This document shows, one piece after another, positions 1-8,067 of a stretch of DNA of 55,042 bases (its first letter is position 1; each line of letters begins with the position of its first letter). The stretch lies in the NCBI GenBank assembly GCA_030653035.1, contig JAUSAB010000102.1, positions 1-55,042 on the forward strand, in the 5' to 3' direction. The translations under genes were made by a program, and so were the position numbers. The notes beneath the pieces were generated by a model that searched no databases, had not been told where the DNA came from, and saw only the letters and a list, made by a program, of their open reading frames with translations. This DNA comes from Desulfocapsaceae bacterium. GTDB taxonomy: Bacteria; Desulfobacterota; Desulfobulbia; Desulfobulbales; Desulfocapsaceae.

Positions 1-512
1 TCGCGGGATGGGCGATCAACAGCGCCATGATCATCATGGCCGCTGCGGTTTTCTTTTCCAGCCACACCGTGGTCAGCGAGCTTGCCCAGGCAGAAGAGAC
101 CTTGCGGCCGCTGCTCGGCAATAATGCGGCCTTCGTCTTTGCCACTGCCCTGCTTTTTGCCGGTGTGTCGTCTTCTATCTCCTCCGCTTTGGCCGGTGGC
201 AGTATCTTTGCCGGATATTTCAGCGAACCTCTGGATGTCGCCGACAGTCACTCGCGGCTGGGGATCGTGATCTCCATCGGCTTTGCCGCCCTGGCAGTTT
301 TGTTTCTCACAGATCCCTTCCAGGGCTTGATCTGGAGCCAGGTGATTCTCAGTATTCAGTTGCCGTGGACGGTTTTTGGGCTCATCGCCCTCACCTCATC
401 CGAAAGGGTCATGGGCATGCACCGGAACACGGGCATAGAAAAATGGATGCTGTGGGGGGTTGCCGTGCTCATTTCCGTATTGAATGGCATCCTGCTCTAT
501 AGTTTTTTCTGA
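1..512 (+). CDS. Nramp-family divalent metal transporter, 3' part
   Basis: This is the C-terminal part of an Nramp (SLC11/MntH-type) proton-coupled Mn2+/Fe2+ importer of the inner membrane. The reading frame is open from base 3 (AGWAINSAMIIMAAAVFF) and runs to TGA at 510-512, so the start lies outside the window. About four hydrophobic segments are visible. The stretch SQVILSIQLPWTVFGLI followed by LTSSERVMG is the conserved Nramp pattern for the last conserved helices. The metal-binding DPGN and MPH motifs would lie upstream and cannot be checked. The following MFS gene starts 13 bases after the stop. Nothing ties it to the lipid locus. Family assignment is fairly sure; the metal is inferred. 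Confidence 0.8.
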   Translation, partial: AGWAINSAMIIMAAAVFFSSHTVVSELAQAEETLRPLLGNNAAFVFATALLFAGVSSSISSALAGGSIFAGYFSEPLDVADSHSRLGIVISIGFAALAVLFLTDPFQGLIWSQVILSIQLPWTVFGLIALTSSERVMGMHRNTGIEKWMLWGVAVLISVLNGILLYSFF

Positions 513-525
513 GGCGGGTCTGCTG

Positions 526-1881
526 ATGCATGCAGTTGCAAACAACGAAAAGAAAAGGCCGCCCATCCGCCATCTTCTACGCGCCCTCCGTTCCCGGAAC
601 TATCGCCTCTTTGTTGCCGGGCAAAGCGTGTCCCTCGTAGGAACCTGGATGCAGATGGTGGCCATGAGCTGGCTTGTTTACCGTCTGACCGGTTCTGCCA
701 TGCTGTTGGGTATTGTTGGTTTTATCAGCCAAATTCCGACTCTTCTTATCTCCCCTGTCGCCGGTGTGCTTGCTGACCGCTGGGACCGGCGGCGTCTCCT
801 GATCGCGACCCAGACTCTTGCCATGTTGCAGGCGGCCTGTCTTGCCCTGGTCGTGCTGACAGGAATCGTCCAGGTCTGGCAGATTATTCTGCTGAGCCTG
901 ATTCTGGGTATTGTTAGTGCCTTTGACATCCCGATACGCCAATCCTTTGTCGTCGAGATGGTCGAACATCGGGAGGATCTGGGCAACGCGATTGCCCTTA
1001 ATTCCTCGATGGTCAATGGTGCTCGGCTCATCGGCCCATCTATTGCCGGATTGCTCGTGGCCTCAGTGGGAGAAGGGATCTGTTTTATCCTGAACGCCAT
1101 CAGCTATCTGGCGGTCATTGTGGCGCTTGCGTCCATGCATATTCCGCCGGCTTTGCATCGCCAGCGTTCCCGGCGGCCTATCCTGCAAGAACTCCATGAA
1201 GGCTTTCTCTACGCTTATGAATTTGGCCCGATCAGGAGTATTCTGCTTCTGCTGGCCCTGGTCAGTCTCATGGGGATGCCCTATTCTGTGTTGGTGCCTG
1301 TTTTTGCCAAGGAGATCCTGCATGGTGGGGCGCATACCTTCGGGTTTCTGATGGCGGCAGCGGGCAGCGGTGCCATGGTCGGCACTCTGTATCTTGCCTC
1401 CCGCCAAAGTGTCCTTGGGCTTGGCCGGGTGATTGTGACGGCGACGATCTTTTTCGCTGTTGGTATCGCCACCTTTGCCCTTTCCAGTCACTTCATCCTT
1501 TCGCTTATGGCATTGGCGGTGACAGGATTTGGGGGAATGACGCTGGTTGCCTCTTGTAACACGGTTTTGCAAACGATTTTGGATGAAGATAAACGCGGCC
1601 GGGTCATGAGCTTTTTTACCGTAGCGTTCCTGGGGGTGACGCCGTTTGGAAGTCTCGGCGCCGGGTCTATGGCCGGCATTATCGGCCCACGTGGCACCTT
1701 GCTTCTTGGCAGTGTCGGGTGTCTTGTCGGCGCGGCTGTTTTTGCACGATATCTGCCGCAAATCAGGGAGCAGGTGCGCCCTATCTATCTGCGCATGGGA
1801 ATCATTCAGGAGGTTGCTAATGGAATGGAGAGCGCGGCAGAACAACCACCCTTACCGGAAGACTTTTCATCTGAAAAATAA
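526..1881 (+). CDS. MFS transporter, EntS-like (MFS_3) exporter
   Basis: A 451-residue major facilitator protein of the inner membrane with about twelve hydrophobic segments. The N-terminal RSRNYRLFVAGQSVSLVGTWMQ and the loop DRWDRRRLL after helix 3 are typical of the EntS-like MFS_3 group, which exports siderophores and other small molecules. An in-frame ATG at 484 lies inside the preceding gene; I prefer ATG 526, which has GAGG about 11 bases upstream and directly precedes the cytosolic tail and helix 1. The gene probably shares a transcript with the metal transporter before it. The substrate is unknown. It might export the product of the adjacent locus, but nothing in the sequence shows that. 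Confidence 0.85.
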   Translation: MHAVANNEKKRPPIRHLLRALRSRNYRLFVAGQSVSLVGTWMQMVAMSWLVYRLTGSAMLLGIVGFISQIPTLLISPVAGVLADRWDRRRLLIATQTLAMLQAACLALVVLTGIVQVWQIILLSLILGIVSAFDIPIRQSFVVEMVEHREDLGNAIALNSSMVNGARLIGPSIAGLLVASVGEGICFILNAISYLAVIVALASMHIPPALHRQRSRRPILQELHEGFLYAYEFGPIRSILLLLALVSLMGMPYSVLVPVFAKEILHGGAHTFGFLMAAAGSGAMVGTLYLASRQSVLGLGRVIVTATIFFAVGIATFALSSHFILSLMALAVTGFGGMTLVASCNTVLQTILDEDKRGRVMSFFTVAFLGVTPFGSLGAGSMAGIIGPRGTLLLGSVGCLVGAAVFARYLPQIREQVRPIYLRMGIIQEVANGMESAAEQPPLPEDFSSEK

Positions 1882-1942
1882 TCGCGGCTTGGGACAACCT
1901 CGTTGATCTTTTCAAAGAGATGATGATCTTGCAAAAAGTACC

Positions 1943-2013
1943 CTTCGACAAGCTCAGGCTGAACGGTGATTCTCTCAACATATCGAAATTCCTTCATGCT
2001 GAGCTTGTCGAAG
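1943..2013. repeat. Inverted repeat CTTCGACAAGCTCAG
   Basis: A perfect 15-bp inverted repeat, CTTCGACAAGCTCAG (1943-1957) and CTGAGCTTGTCGAAG (1999-2013), with a 41-base spacer. It lies in the 235-bp gap between the MFS gene and the convergent cytochrome gene. Palindromes with this core are widespread intergenic repeats in Proteobacteria. It could form a hairpin at the end of both transcripts. No gene is visible in the gap. Confidence 0.75.
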
Positions 2014-2116
2014 CACCTGTTTTTTAGAGGCGGTTGAGACTTTTTGTGAAAGTATCATGAGATAAGAGAACGCACAAAGGGTCTTCATAATCTGTAACGA
2101 CACCCCCCCGTCCATC

Positions 2117-2434
2117 CTAAAACGTCTTCAGGATATACTCGGCGATTGCCTTGGCGTCGCTGTCGGGTAGTGACTTGCTATCGAATTTCGACATGCCCGG
2201 CCCGGGGTTGCGCATCTTACCGACGATTTCCTCGACGGTGTTGACCTCCCGCTCTCCCTTGTGCAGAGTTTCTTTGGGGTTAATGACGTTGCCGCCGTTC
2301 GGATGGCAGACACTGCAACGTTGTTTGAAAAGTTCTTCCCCGTTGGCCGCAGCCTGGGCGCTATTCGTTATTGGCATCCACAGGCAGATGGCGGACAGAA
2401 TAAGTGGAAGGGTAAGACGTTTCTTCATTTTCAT
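2117..2434 (-). CDS. Small periplasmic c-type cytochrome (class I)
   Basis: A 105-residue precursor with a Sec signal peptide (MKMKKRLTLPLILSAICLW, probable cleavage after AQA) and one haem-attachment motif CSVCH at about residues 40-44. The distal MRNPGPGMSKFDSKSLPD part carries the expected axial Met. The C-terminal ADAKAIAEYILKTF-like helix fits the cytochrome c6/c553 fold. It is a periplasmic one-electron carrier. The start is set by AGGAGA upstream of the ATG. It is on the same strand as the ACP gene, which ends 62 bases upstream of it. Whether it serves the lipid locus, for instance as an electron carrier for the desaturase-like enzyme, is not shown. Confidence 0.88.
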   Translation of the reverse strand: MKMKKRLTLPLILSAICLWMPITNSAQAAANGEELFKQRCSVCHPNGGNVINPKETLHKGEREVNTVEEIVGKMRNPGPGMSKFDSKSLPDSDAKAIAEYILKTF

Positions 2435-2496
2435 GATTCTCCTCTCTTAAAGATTTTCTTTTCGTTAGTGCCGTATTGTGCGGCAAGAAAATTGGT

Positions 2497-2754
2497 CTAT
2501 CTGTTGGCCATGATATAGTCGGCAAGGTGGGCCACCGATTGTAAAACAACCCGGCTGGTATTCTCCGAGTCCATTCTGACCCCGTATTCTTTCTGCACGG
2601 TTACGGCAATCTCCAGGGCGTCCAGGGAGTCGGTTCCCAGGGGGGAATCGGGACCGATCAGAGGGGCATCAGGACCTATTTGATCCAGATCCACGTCGTG
2701 GAGATTGCAGGTGGTGCATATCAGTTCGAGCAGTTCACGTTGTAGCGGATCCAT
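2497..2754 (-). CDS. Acyl carrier protein (ACP-1)
   Basis: An 85-residue stand-alone acyl carrier protein. The phosphopantetheine attachment site is the serine in LGTDSLDALEIA (about residues 39-50), at the start of helix 2 as usual. It would carry acyl intermediates on a 4'-phosphopantetheine thioester in the cytosol. It follows the ABC exporter and BtrH-like genes on the same strand. In the butirosin pathway a BtrH protein takes its acyl group from a dedicated ACP, so this ACP may be the donor for the BtrH-like protein here. That pairing is inferred from position. It is the first of four distinct ACPs in the window. Confidence 0.93.
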   Translation of the reverse strand: MDPLQRELLELICTTCNLHDVDLDQIGPDAPLIGPDSPLGTDSLDALEIAVTVQKEYGVRMDSENTSRVVLQSVAHLADYIMANR

Positions 2755-2797
2755 AGGAGGTTGTGGTATCGAGTTTGTTATGGATGATTGTTAGAAG

Positions 2798-4087
2798 TTA
2801 TTGTTGCCTTCCGGCAAGTTTCCAGGAGAAAAAAGCGCACACGGCAAAAAACAGCAATAATCGGCCAAGGTCACCGACAATGGCGGACAGGGAATATCCC
2901 CGCAGCAGCAGATCCTGGAAGGCGGTCAGTCCCCAGTTGAGCGGCGAGATGATGCTGAGGCGCTGCATCATATGAGGCATGGCATAGACCGGCACCATCA
3001 CGCCCCCAATGGCGGCGGCGGCCACAACCGAGGTGGCGCCCACAGTGGAGGCCTGTTCGTAGGAGTTGCAGATAAGCCCCAGGAAAATACCGTAACCGCA
3101 GGCGGCCAGGCTTGAGAAGAGAACGGTGAGGAGCACCGCGGGTAGGTTCATCGAAACGGTAAAGGCCGGAAGTCCAATCAGAGGGAAGAGAAAGGCGCCG
3201 ATCAGGGCAATGAGCACGAACTGGCAGAGACAGATACCCATATAGGCGATGGCCTTACCGGCAAAGAGGACAAGCGGCGAGACGGGCAGGGCCATCAGGC
3301 GCACCCAGATGCCGGAGTTACGTTCCCGGAGGATCGAGCCGGCAATGGGGATGGCGGTGAAAAACATGCCGAACAGGGCCCAGGCCGGCACGTTTTGCTG
3401 CACCGGATTGTATGATGTTATGGTTGCTCGAGTGTTGCTTGGGTTTTCTGTCAGGGTCAGAAGGGGCTGGCTGAAAAGGGCGGGGAGTTTGTTGCTGTCC
3501 AAGGGTGCTGCTTCCGGCGGGACATTGAGACCGGCCATGGCCTCCTGTAGAGTCTTGCTGAGCATGGTAATCTTGGCCTCCTGGCTCATGACGGTTAAGG
3601 CCATCTGCAGTTGGGCGGTAACGCCTGAGCGTAAGCCGGCCATGATGCCCGGATCAATAAAAAGATGCAGGGGAGTGGTCATACTGTCCGCTGGATTTTC
3701 CGTTCCTTTTCCTGGCTGAAAAAGACGGGCGGCCGCCTCCTTGAACCGGTAAGTTGCGTCTTTGGGAATCACAATTCCAACCTGATAGTCGCCGTTGGCC
3801 ACTGCCTTCTGGATCTCGGCCATATCTTTCCGGTTTTCGTCCCACACCACAAGTTCCAGATTGCCGGTTTTCAGCTGTGTTTGCAGTGATCGGCCCAGAT
3901 CCCCTTGATCGAGGTCGAGAAAAAGGACCTGGGTTTTTTTCTGGCCGGTGAGTTCCATGACGTTTTCCTGCACCAGAGTAATCACGATCACAAGGATTGC
4001 GGGCATGAGAAACAGGACCAGCAGACCGGTCCGGTCGCGCAGCAGGAGCAGGAATTCCTTGGCCGTGGCGGTAATAATCTTCAGCAT
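2798..4087 (-). CDS. ABC-2 type transporter permease
   Basis: A 429-residue inner-membrane permease of the YhhJ/YbhR-like ABC-2 class. It has one N-terminal membrane helix (about residues 20-42), a large periplasmic domain (about 43-230) and five or six C-terminal helices, including GMFFTAIPIAGSILRERNSGIW, the conserved ABC-2 segment. With the ATPase gene upstream it forms a probable export complex. The half-transporter layout implies a homodimer. The 222-bp gap before the ATPase holds a repeat, but both genes are on one strand. Together with the BtrH-like protein and ACP-1 it suggests export of an acylated molecule. The substrate is unknown. Confidence 0.88.
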   Translation of the reverse strand: MLKIITATAKEFLLLLRDRTGLLVLFLMPAILVIVITLVQENVMELTGQKKTQVLFLDLDQGDLGRSLQTQLKTGNLELVVWDENRKDMAEIQKAVANGDYQVGIVIPKDATYRFKEAAARLFQPGKGTENPADSMTTPLHLFIDPGIMAGLRSGVTAQLQMALTVMSQEAKITMLSKTLQEAMAGLNVPPEAAPLDSNKLPALFSQPLLTLTENPSNTRATITSYNPVQQNVPAWALFGMFFTAIPIAGSILRERNSGIWVRLMALPVSPLVLFAGKAIAYMGICLCQFVLIALIGAFLFPLIGLPAFTVSMNLPAVLLTVLFSSLAACGYGIFLGLICNSYEQASTVGATSVVAAAAIGGVMVPVYAMPHMMQRLSIISPLNWGLTAFQDLLLRGYSLSAIVGDLGRLLLFFAVCAFFSWKLAGRQQ

Positions 4088-4179
4088 GGTAGGGCGCGCG
4101 GGGGAAAAGATGATTTGTAACTATTCATTCTACAAACCGCTGTTGAACGAAGCAATCATGCAGCAATGTCTTGTCGTGA

Positions 4180-4262
4180 GCGGTTTTTCCCTCACCCCAC
4201 CCCTTGTCCAAAAGGAGAGGGAGTTTTCGCCCGTCTCCCAGCGAGAGAAGGGCCGGGGATGA
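4180..4262. repeat. REP-like palindrome (CCCTCACCCC family)
   Basis: The gap 4088-4309 holds a G+C-rich imperfect palindrome running from TCCCTCACCCCACCCCTTG to AGAGAAGGGCCGGGGATGA. Repeats of this make-up, with CTCACCCC and GAGAGGG arms, are common between genes in many Proteobacteria. It separates the ATPase and permease genes of the exporter and may form an mRNA hairpin. I see no gene here. Confidence 0.5.
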
Positions 4263-4309
4263 AGGAGAGCGATATCTACCGGATGAGACGACTGCCGTTT
4301 TTAGGTTCA

Positions 4310-5110
4310 TTATGAGTCTCGAAGCTCCTTGCCGGTCAGATGGAGAAACAGCTCTTCCAGGTTGGCCCTGCCGCTTTGCTGGAGCAAGGCGGCTGGTGTT
4401 CCCTCTTCCACCAGTCGGCCGTTATCGATGATGCCGATCCGGCTGCAGAGCTCCTGCGCCTCTTCCATGTAGTGGGTGGTGTAGAGAATGGTGGTTCCTC
4501 TCTGGTTGATGGCTGTCAACTGTTCATGGATCAGGTTTCGGGACTGGGCATCGATGCCGACGCAGGGTTCATCAAGGATAAGCACCTGCGGATCGTTGAT
4601 CAGGCCCACCGCCAGATTCAGCCGCCGTTTCATGCCGGTGGAAAAGGTGGCTACCGGCTGGCGCGCATGGTCGGCAAGTCGGGCAAATTCAAGACCCTGT
4701 TCAATCCTTTCTGCTAGTTTTTTCCCTTGGATTCCGCAGATTTTGCCAAAAAAGGTGAGGTTTTCCCGGGCCGTGAGCTTGTCATAGAGTCCGATGTTTT
4801 GCGGCACCAGGCCCAGAATCTGCTTGATTTTGTTCTCGCTTTCCCGGAAAACCATGCCCATAATCCGGGCGGTGCCGCTGTCAGGGGGAAACAGACCGGT
4901 GAGAATGGAGATGGCCGTGGTTTTTCCGGCGCCGTTTGGCCCCAGCAGGCCATAAAATTCCCCTGGCTGGACATCAAGACTGAAATCATTGAGCGCCGGG
5001 GAATTGGCGTTTTTATATTGTTTGATCAGGCCGCTCGCAAAAATGGCACCGCTTGACCCCGAGTCAGGCCGGGCCGGGTTGCCCTGGTTTATGGATGCTG
5101 TTTGGTCCAT
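4310..5110 (-). CDS. ABC transporter ATP-binding protein
   Basis: A 266-residue nucleotide-binding subunit. Walker A is GPNGAGKTT (57-65), the Q-loop lies in LVPQNIGLYDKLT, the signature is a variant FSTGMKRRLNLA, Walker B is VLILDEPCVGID, and the switch histidine is in TTHYMEEAQELC. These are features of the ABC-2 exporter ATPases (CcmA/YhhH type). Its partner is the permease gene downstream. Its 5' end overlaps the 3' end of the BtrH-like gene by 22 bases, which suggests translational coupling. Confidence 0.93.
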   Translation of the reverse strand: MDQTASINQGNPARPDSGSSGAIFASGLIKQYKNANSPALNDFSLDVQPGEFYGLLGPNGAGKTTAISILTGLFPPDSGTARIMGMVFRESENKIKQILGLVPQNIGLYDKLTARENLTFFGKICGIQGKKLAERIEQGLEFARLADHARQPVATFSTGMKRRLNLAVGLINDPQVLILDEPCVGIDAQSRNLIHEQLTAINQRGTTILYTTHYMEEAQELCSRIGIIDNGRLVEEGTPAALLQQSGRANLEELFLHLTGKELRDS

Positions 5111-6096
5111 TGTCTCAACTCGGTAAAAACTGTTTTTTCAAGAGCGGCGCAGCGGTTGAGGCACTCGGCCATGGCAGGATAGCTGTCGTCAGGCCGGGCA
5201 CGCTTCTTACATATACGGGCGGCCATGGCCGCAAATTCCCGCCAGGTATCACCGGCCGTAGTCATCGATGCGGCGCAGTTATGAAGCAGGGGAGCGTCCA
5301 TCACCTCCGCACTCTCCTGAAGAAAGGCCGCGTACATGAAACGAAAGCCACCGCCGCCGGTGCCGATTTCCTCCTGCATGCGCACCACATGGCCCAGGTG
5401 CAGATCCGCGCTGTCCTGGCCCAGGCGCTGCGGCCATCTGACCATGCGGCCCGCCAGGAATCGTATCCCTTTGACCCCGATCAGGGGAAAGGGGACGGCA
5501 AGCATCATCCTGCAGACGGATTGAATCCCGCTGACGATGAGAGGCCTCCGCTCCAATTTGGCGGGTACCTGGGTCAGATAATACATTTTCCCTTTGGGGG
5601 CAAGGGCGCCGGAGGCAAATCTGGCCCGCGCCAGATCTTGGGCCGGGCAGCGGACCGGTTCCGGGAATACCGGGTCGCTGATCAGGTAGTCGTTGCCTTC
5701 TTTGCCATAGACGACCAGATTGTGGGCATTGAAGTGAAAGCGCAGGGCCTTGGGGAAATAGGGCAGCCAGAAAACCCCGGTTTGGAGGCCCACGGGGATA
5801 CCGGCGGCAAGGGCCCGGTCCAGTTCGGCCATGGCCTCATCCTGGTTGCGGAATTTCTTCTCGACCATATGGACGCCGGGGGTGGCGGCGATCCGGTGAA
5901 GGATATGGCCGGCGGCGGCCCGGTAGGTGACCAGGGGCAGCCCGTTGATGCGGATAAAGGGCAGATAGCCGAAAAAAAGGCCGCCGCCGATCCCGAAAGC
6001 CATGGCCTCGGACATGGGGATGCCCTGATGGGTCAGCAGGTTGGCTGCCACACCGCTTTCACAGTGGGCGGACTGGTTGTGAGGAAAATCCGGCAA
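5089..6096 (-). CDS. BtrH-like acyltransferase (BtrH N-terminal domain, DUF4872)
   Basis: A 335-residue protein of the butirosin BtrH family. BtrH moves an acyl group from an acyl-ACP to an amine of its substrate. The N-terminal HCESGVAANLLTHQG (about 11-25) carries the likely catalytic cysteine, and GIGGGLFFGYLPF and FNAHNLVVYGKEG match the rest of the domain. The C-terminal half corresponds to DUF4872. I read a TTG start at 6096, because no ATG lies between it and the upstream gene and GGAG is 9 bases away. Downstream come the ABC exporter and ACP-1, so the natural reading is acyl-ACP transfer to an amine followed by export. The acceptor is unknown. Confidence 0.8.
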   Translation of the reverse strand: MPDFPHNQSAHCESGVAANLLTHQGIPMSEAMAFGIGGGLFFGYLPFIRINGLPLVTYRAAAGHILHRIAATPGVHMVEKKFRNQDEAMAELDRALAAGIPVGLQTGVFWLPYFPKALRFHFNAHNLVVYGKEGNDYLISDPVFPEPVRCPAQDLARARFASGALAPKGKMYYLTQVPAKLERRPLIVSGIQSVCRMMLAVPFPLIGVKGIRFLAGRMVRWPQRLGQDSADLHLGHVVRMQEEIGTGGGGFRFMYAAFLQESAEVMDAPLLHNCAASMTTAGDTWREFAAMAARICKKRARPDDSYPAMAECLNRCAALEKTVFTELRQWTKQHP

Positions 6097-6112
6097 AAGG
6101 CTATGCTCCAGG

Positions 6113-6532
6113 CTACTTAAGGTTATAGAGGGGAGGCTGGAGCCTGCCCTGGGTCAGGTCATCCGGGGAAATCTGGTATAACTCCGCGTACTTCTTCAGG
6201 GTGTCGGCAGACAGTCTTTTAAAGAAAAAGGGAACAAGGTGCAGGCAAACTTTCCACCGCGCTTGACCGGTGTACTGGGCCAGCAACCCGGTGTCCATCT
6301 GGTTGGCGGTCATGTAGTAGTGCAGACAGCTCACCCGTCCGGCAGCGATCCTGTCTTTGGAGGCGGCAATATTCTTGTCAATCTCCTGCCAGGCTTGGGT
6401 GTTGACAACATTTACCGGCTGCCAGACATCATCCAGCGTCAGTTCGTATTCACCCTTGCTGTTGACTCCATAGCTGATAATCTTCAGGCCATTGGTGATG
6501 CTTTCGTCGGCAGGGTGATCAGGCAGGGGCAT
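6113..6532 (-). CDS. Conserved-looking hypothetical protein next to the BtrH-like gene
   Basis: A 139-residue soluble protein that I do not recognise. It has no signal peptide or membrane helix. The central part (about 60-110) has an HYYMTANQMDTGLLAQYTG segment and the C-terminus ends in a predicted helix, SADTLKKYAELYQISPDD. It lies 16 bases upstream of the BtrH-like gene on the same strand, so the two are very likely co-transcribed. It may assist BtrH-type acyl transfer. The function cannot be read from the sequence. Confidence 0.7.
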   Translation of the reverse strand: MPLPDHPADESITNGLKIISYGVNSKGEYELTLDDVWQPVNVVNTQAWQEIDKNIAASKDRIAAGRVSCLHYYMTANQMDTGLLAQYTGQARWKVCLHLVPFFFKRLSADTLKKYAELYQISPDDLTQGRLQPPLYNLK

Positions 6533-6664
6533 GGTTGATTGTCAGGTAAAGAGGTGTTGTTGTTAACTGTTTGGTATCGTTTGAATTGGTAGCGTGAAAA
6601 TTAATTCTGTACTTTTGGTTTCCATGCAAATCATTTTACTCGTGTGTATAACGTTTAGCTCACT

Positions 6665-6744
6665 TGCCGCAAGGGAACACAAATTTGCAACAAGCACCGG
6701 AAACACCGCAAGGGCAACAGGCTATAAGCCCGCGCCCCTTGCGG
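6665..6744. repeat. Inverted repeat CCGCAAGGG / CCCTTGCGG
   Basis: In the gap 6533-6806 a CCGCAAGGG motif occurs twice (near 6666 and 6705), and its reverse complement CCCTTGCGG lies near 6736. They can form a long-range hairpin. The left flank reads TATAACGTTTAGC, which looks somewhat like an integron attC end, but the core-site consensus is not met. No gene is visible in this gap. Confidence 0.45.
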
Positions 6745-6806
6745 TCAATGTGTAGCGCCAGGTTTATCCTTATTCGTTGGGTCAGTTAGCAATTTCATTC
6801 TTTATT

Positions 6807-7091
6807 TTATGTGGTCCTCTTTTTAGGTGCTGGGTTGACTTTTTCCGCATTAACTGTGTGAATATTTACCTTTTCTTCTTCTGTCTTTGATATTCCAATG
6901 CGAGACACACCTAACATTGCACCAGGGCATATTAATTCTGGTGAGGGGCCTATGGCCCCAACTGCTATTTGAAACTGAACAGATAAGTTATAAAGGCCTT
7001 CATGAAGCCCTTGGTGCTTAATAAGTATTTCTGTTATTTCAATAAGTGAAAAATCTGCTGTCTGGTTTTGAATATTTTCAGTTGATTGCAT
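6807..7091 (-). CDS. Hypothetical protein, third gene of the hicAB operon
   Basis: A 94-residue protein of unknown function. The start at 7091 (MQSTENIQNQTADFSL) overlaps the last 14 bases of hicB, so it is probably translated by coupling. An ATG at 7133 would extend it further into hicB and is less likely. The N-terminal half is a predicted amphipathic helix (SLIEITEILIKHQGLHEGLY) followed by a short sheet-like part, and the tail is basic (NPAPKKRTT). Three-gene hicAB operons exist, but I recognise no family here. Confidence 0.6.
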   Translation of the reverse strand: MQSTENIQNQTADFSLIEITEILIKHQGLHEGLYNLSVQFQIAVGAIGPSPELICPGAMLGVSRIGISKTEEEKVNIHTVNAEKVNPAPKKRTT

Positions 7092-7536
7092 TGAATTTCT
7101 CCCACGCAAGTGGTTTTTCCATGGTGGCAACAACGGTTACTGATGTTTGGCTATCAGTTATCGTAATATTGTGATTATGAGTATGCTCAATTCTTACAAC
7201 ACCGTCTTGCTCTATGGCGGCTTTGATGGATTGAGCTACGAAGTCATTCAGAGTAATATCGCGATGACAAGCGACCTCAACAGCTTTTCTGTGAAGCTCT
7301 TGTCCTACTCTCACATTGAAAGTACCGCTATAAGGCTTATTGGCAGGTTTACCTGTTTCCTTGCAATAAGCGAGATAACGATCAACCGCCTCCTTGAAAT
7401 AAACCACAATATCATCGACGGTGTTCCCTTCGTAGGTGATAATGTCGTCAATAAAAAGAATTTGACCATGCAAGCAACCATCTTCAATGCTGACATCTAT
7501 CGTTCCGGTATAACCTTTGTATAAGGGTTTGTTCAT
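7078..7536 (-). CDS. hicB: HicB-family antitoxin
   Basis: A 152-residue antitoxin. The N-terminal half (YKGYTGTIDVSIEDGCLHG to DDIVVYFKEAVDRYL) is the partly degraded RNase H-like HicB fold that blocks HicA. The C-terminal half (TFNVRVGQELHRKAVEVA, DITLNDFVAQSIKAAI) is a ribbon-helix-helix DNA-binding domain that would autoregulate the operon. It overlaps hicA by four bases (ATGA), the usual toxin-first order for this family. It sits in the accessory island beside the BtrH group and probably helps keep that island in the genome. Confidence 0.9.
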   Translation of the reverse strand: MNKPLYKGYTGTIDVSIEDGCLHGQILFIDDIITYEGNTVDDIVVYFKEAVDRYLAYCKETGKPANKPYSGTFNVRVGQELHRKAVEVACHRDITLNDFVAQSIKAAIEQDGVVRIEHTHNHNITITDSQTSVTVVATMEKPLAWEKFNAIN

Positions 7537-7787
7537 GACACCACACCTATATGCTTGAGTACATTTTTTGCGTCGCGCACTTGATAAGACTTTAATATCC
7601 CTGACGGATGGGTTTTTGACATGCTAAAACGAAAACCGCTAGTATGTTCAAACATATAGTGCGATCCTCCACTGCATGTGTTTTTGAACCCAATATAGCC
7701 CATTAGCGTAATAAGATCGTGCCAGGGGAAATCTTTTGGCGGCGGACCGGCACAAAGTTTAGCCAAGAGTTTTTCTTTTTTTGACAT
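7533..7787 (-). CDS. hicA: HicA-family mRNA interferase toxin
   Basis: An 84-residue toxin with a double-stranded-RNA-binding-like fold. HicA proteins cut mRNA independently of ribosome codon choice. The diagnostic motif is GGSHYMFEH (about 41-49), whose first histidine is catalytic. It is preceded by LMGYIGFKNTCS and followed by RFSMSKTHPSGILKSYQVRDAKNVL, which gives the full-length family pattern. It is therefore probably active and needs HicB from the overlapping downstream gene. Confidence 0.9.
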   Translation of the reverse strand: MSKKEKLLAKLCAGPPPKDFPWHDLITLMGYIGFKNTCSGGSHYMFEHTSGFRFSMSKTHPSGILKSYQVRDAKNVLKHIGVVS

Positions 7788-7809
7788 TAAATCTTACCAC
7801 GCTGTATTT

Positions 7810-8061
7810 TTATGTGCAACTAATATGTAGTTGCACATGGTCGCCAGGAGCGCCTTGTTCGCTGAGTACATTTTGGTTTAACGACAAAACGACAAGCTGA
7901 TTTTTTAAAATATCTTTTAGCTTTTTTAGCATTTCACTGTTTTCAGATGTAAGTACTAATGCTCCTTCTTCTTTTGACTCTCGGATAGGGACACGATTCC
8001 CGAAAAATTCGCTTAGCAAAATATTTTGAGATTCAACCAGGAAATTAGGGGCACTCCCCAT
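7810..8061 (-). CDS. Hypothetical short ORF whose start lies in a palindrome
   Basis: An open frame of 83 residues with no recognised family. The first residues (MGSAPNFLVESQ) are encoded by a 28-bp palindromic repeat at 8040-8067, so the start codon may be accidental and the ORF may be a remnant. The remaining part looks protein-like (EEGALVLTSENSEMLKKLKDILKNQLVVLSLNQ, with a predicted helix between two strands). It lies 22 bases upstream of hicA on the same strand. Confidence 0.4.
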   Translation of the reverse strand: MGSAPNFLVESQNILLSEFFGNRVPIRESKEEGALVLTSENSEMLKKLKDILKNQLVVLSLNQNVLSEQGAPGDHVQLHISCT

Positions 8062-8067
8062 ATTTCC
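8040..8067. repeat. REP-like 28-bp palindrome, copy 1
   Basis: An imperfect palindrome with GGAAAT and ATTTCC ends and a GGGGCACTCCCC core. Related copies lie at 10531-10558 (core GGGACACTCCTC) and, as a half copy, at 10448-10469. A further degenerate one lies at 11198-11217. Repeats of this type often belong to REP-associated tyrosine transposase (RAYT) families, but no such transposase gene is in the window. Confidence 0.65.

Noticed and set aside
5053-6120. Long plus-strand open frame of 355 codons
   Set aside because: It is antisense to the BtrH-like gene, rich in Gly/His/Gln with no domain pattern, and the opposite strand gives a clear family match.
6640-6770. Possible integron attC site beside hicAB
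   Set aside because: There are inverted arms and a TATAACG end, but the RYYYAAC/GTTRRRY core sites are not met and no integrase gene is present.
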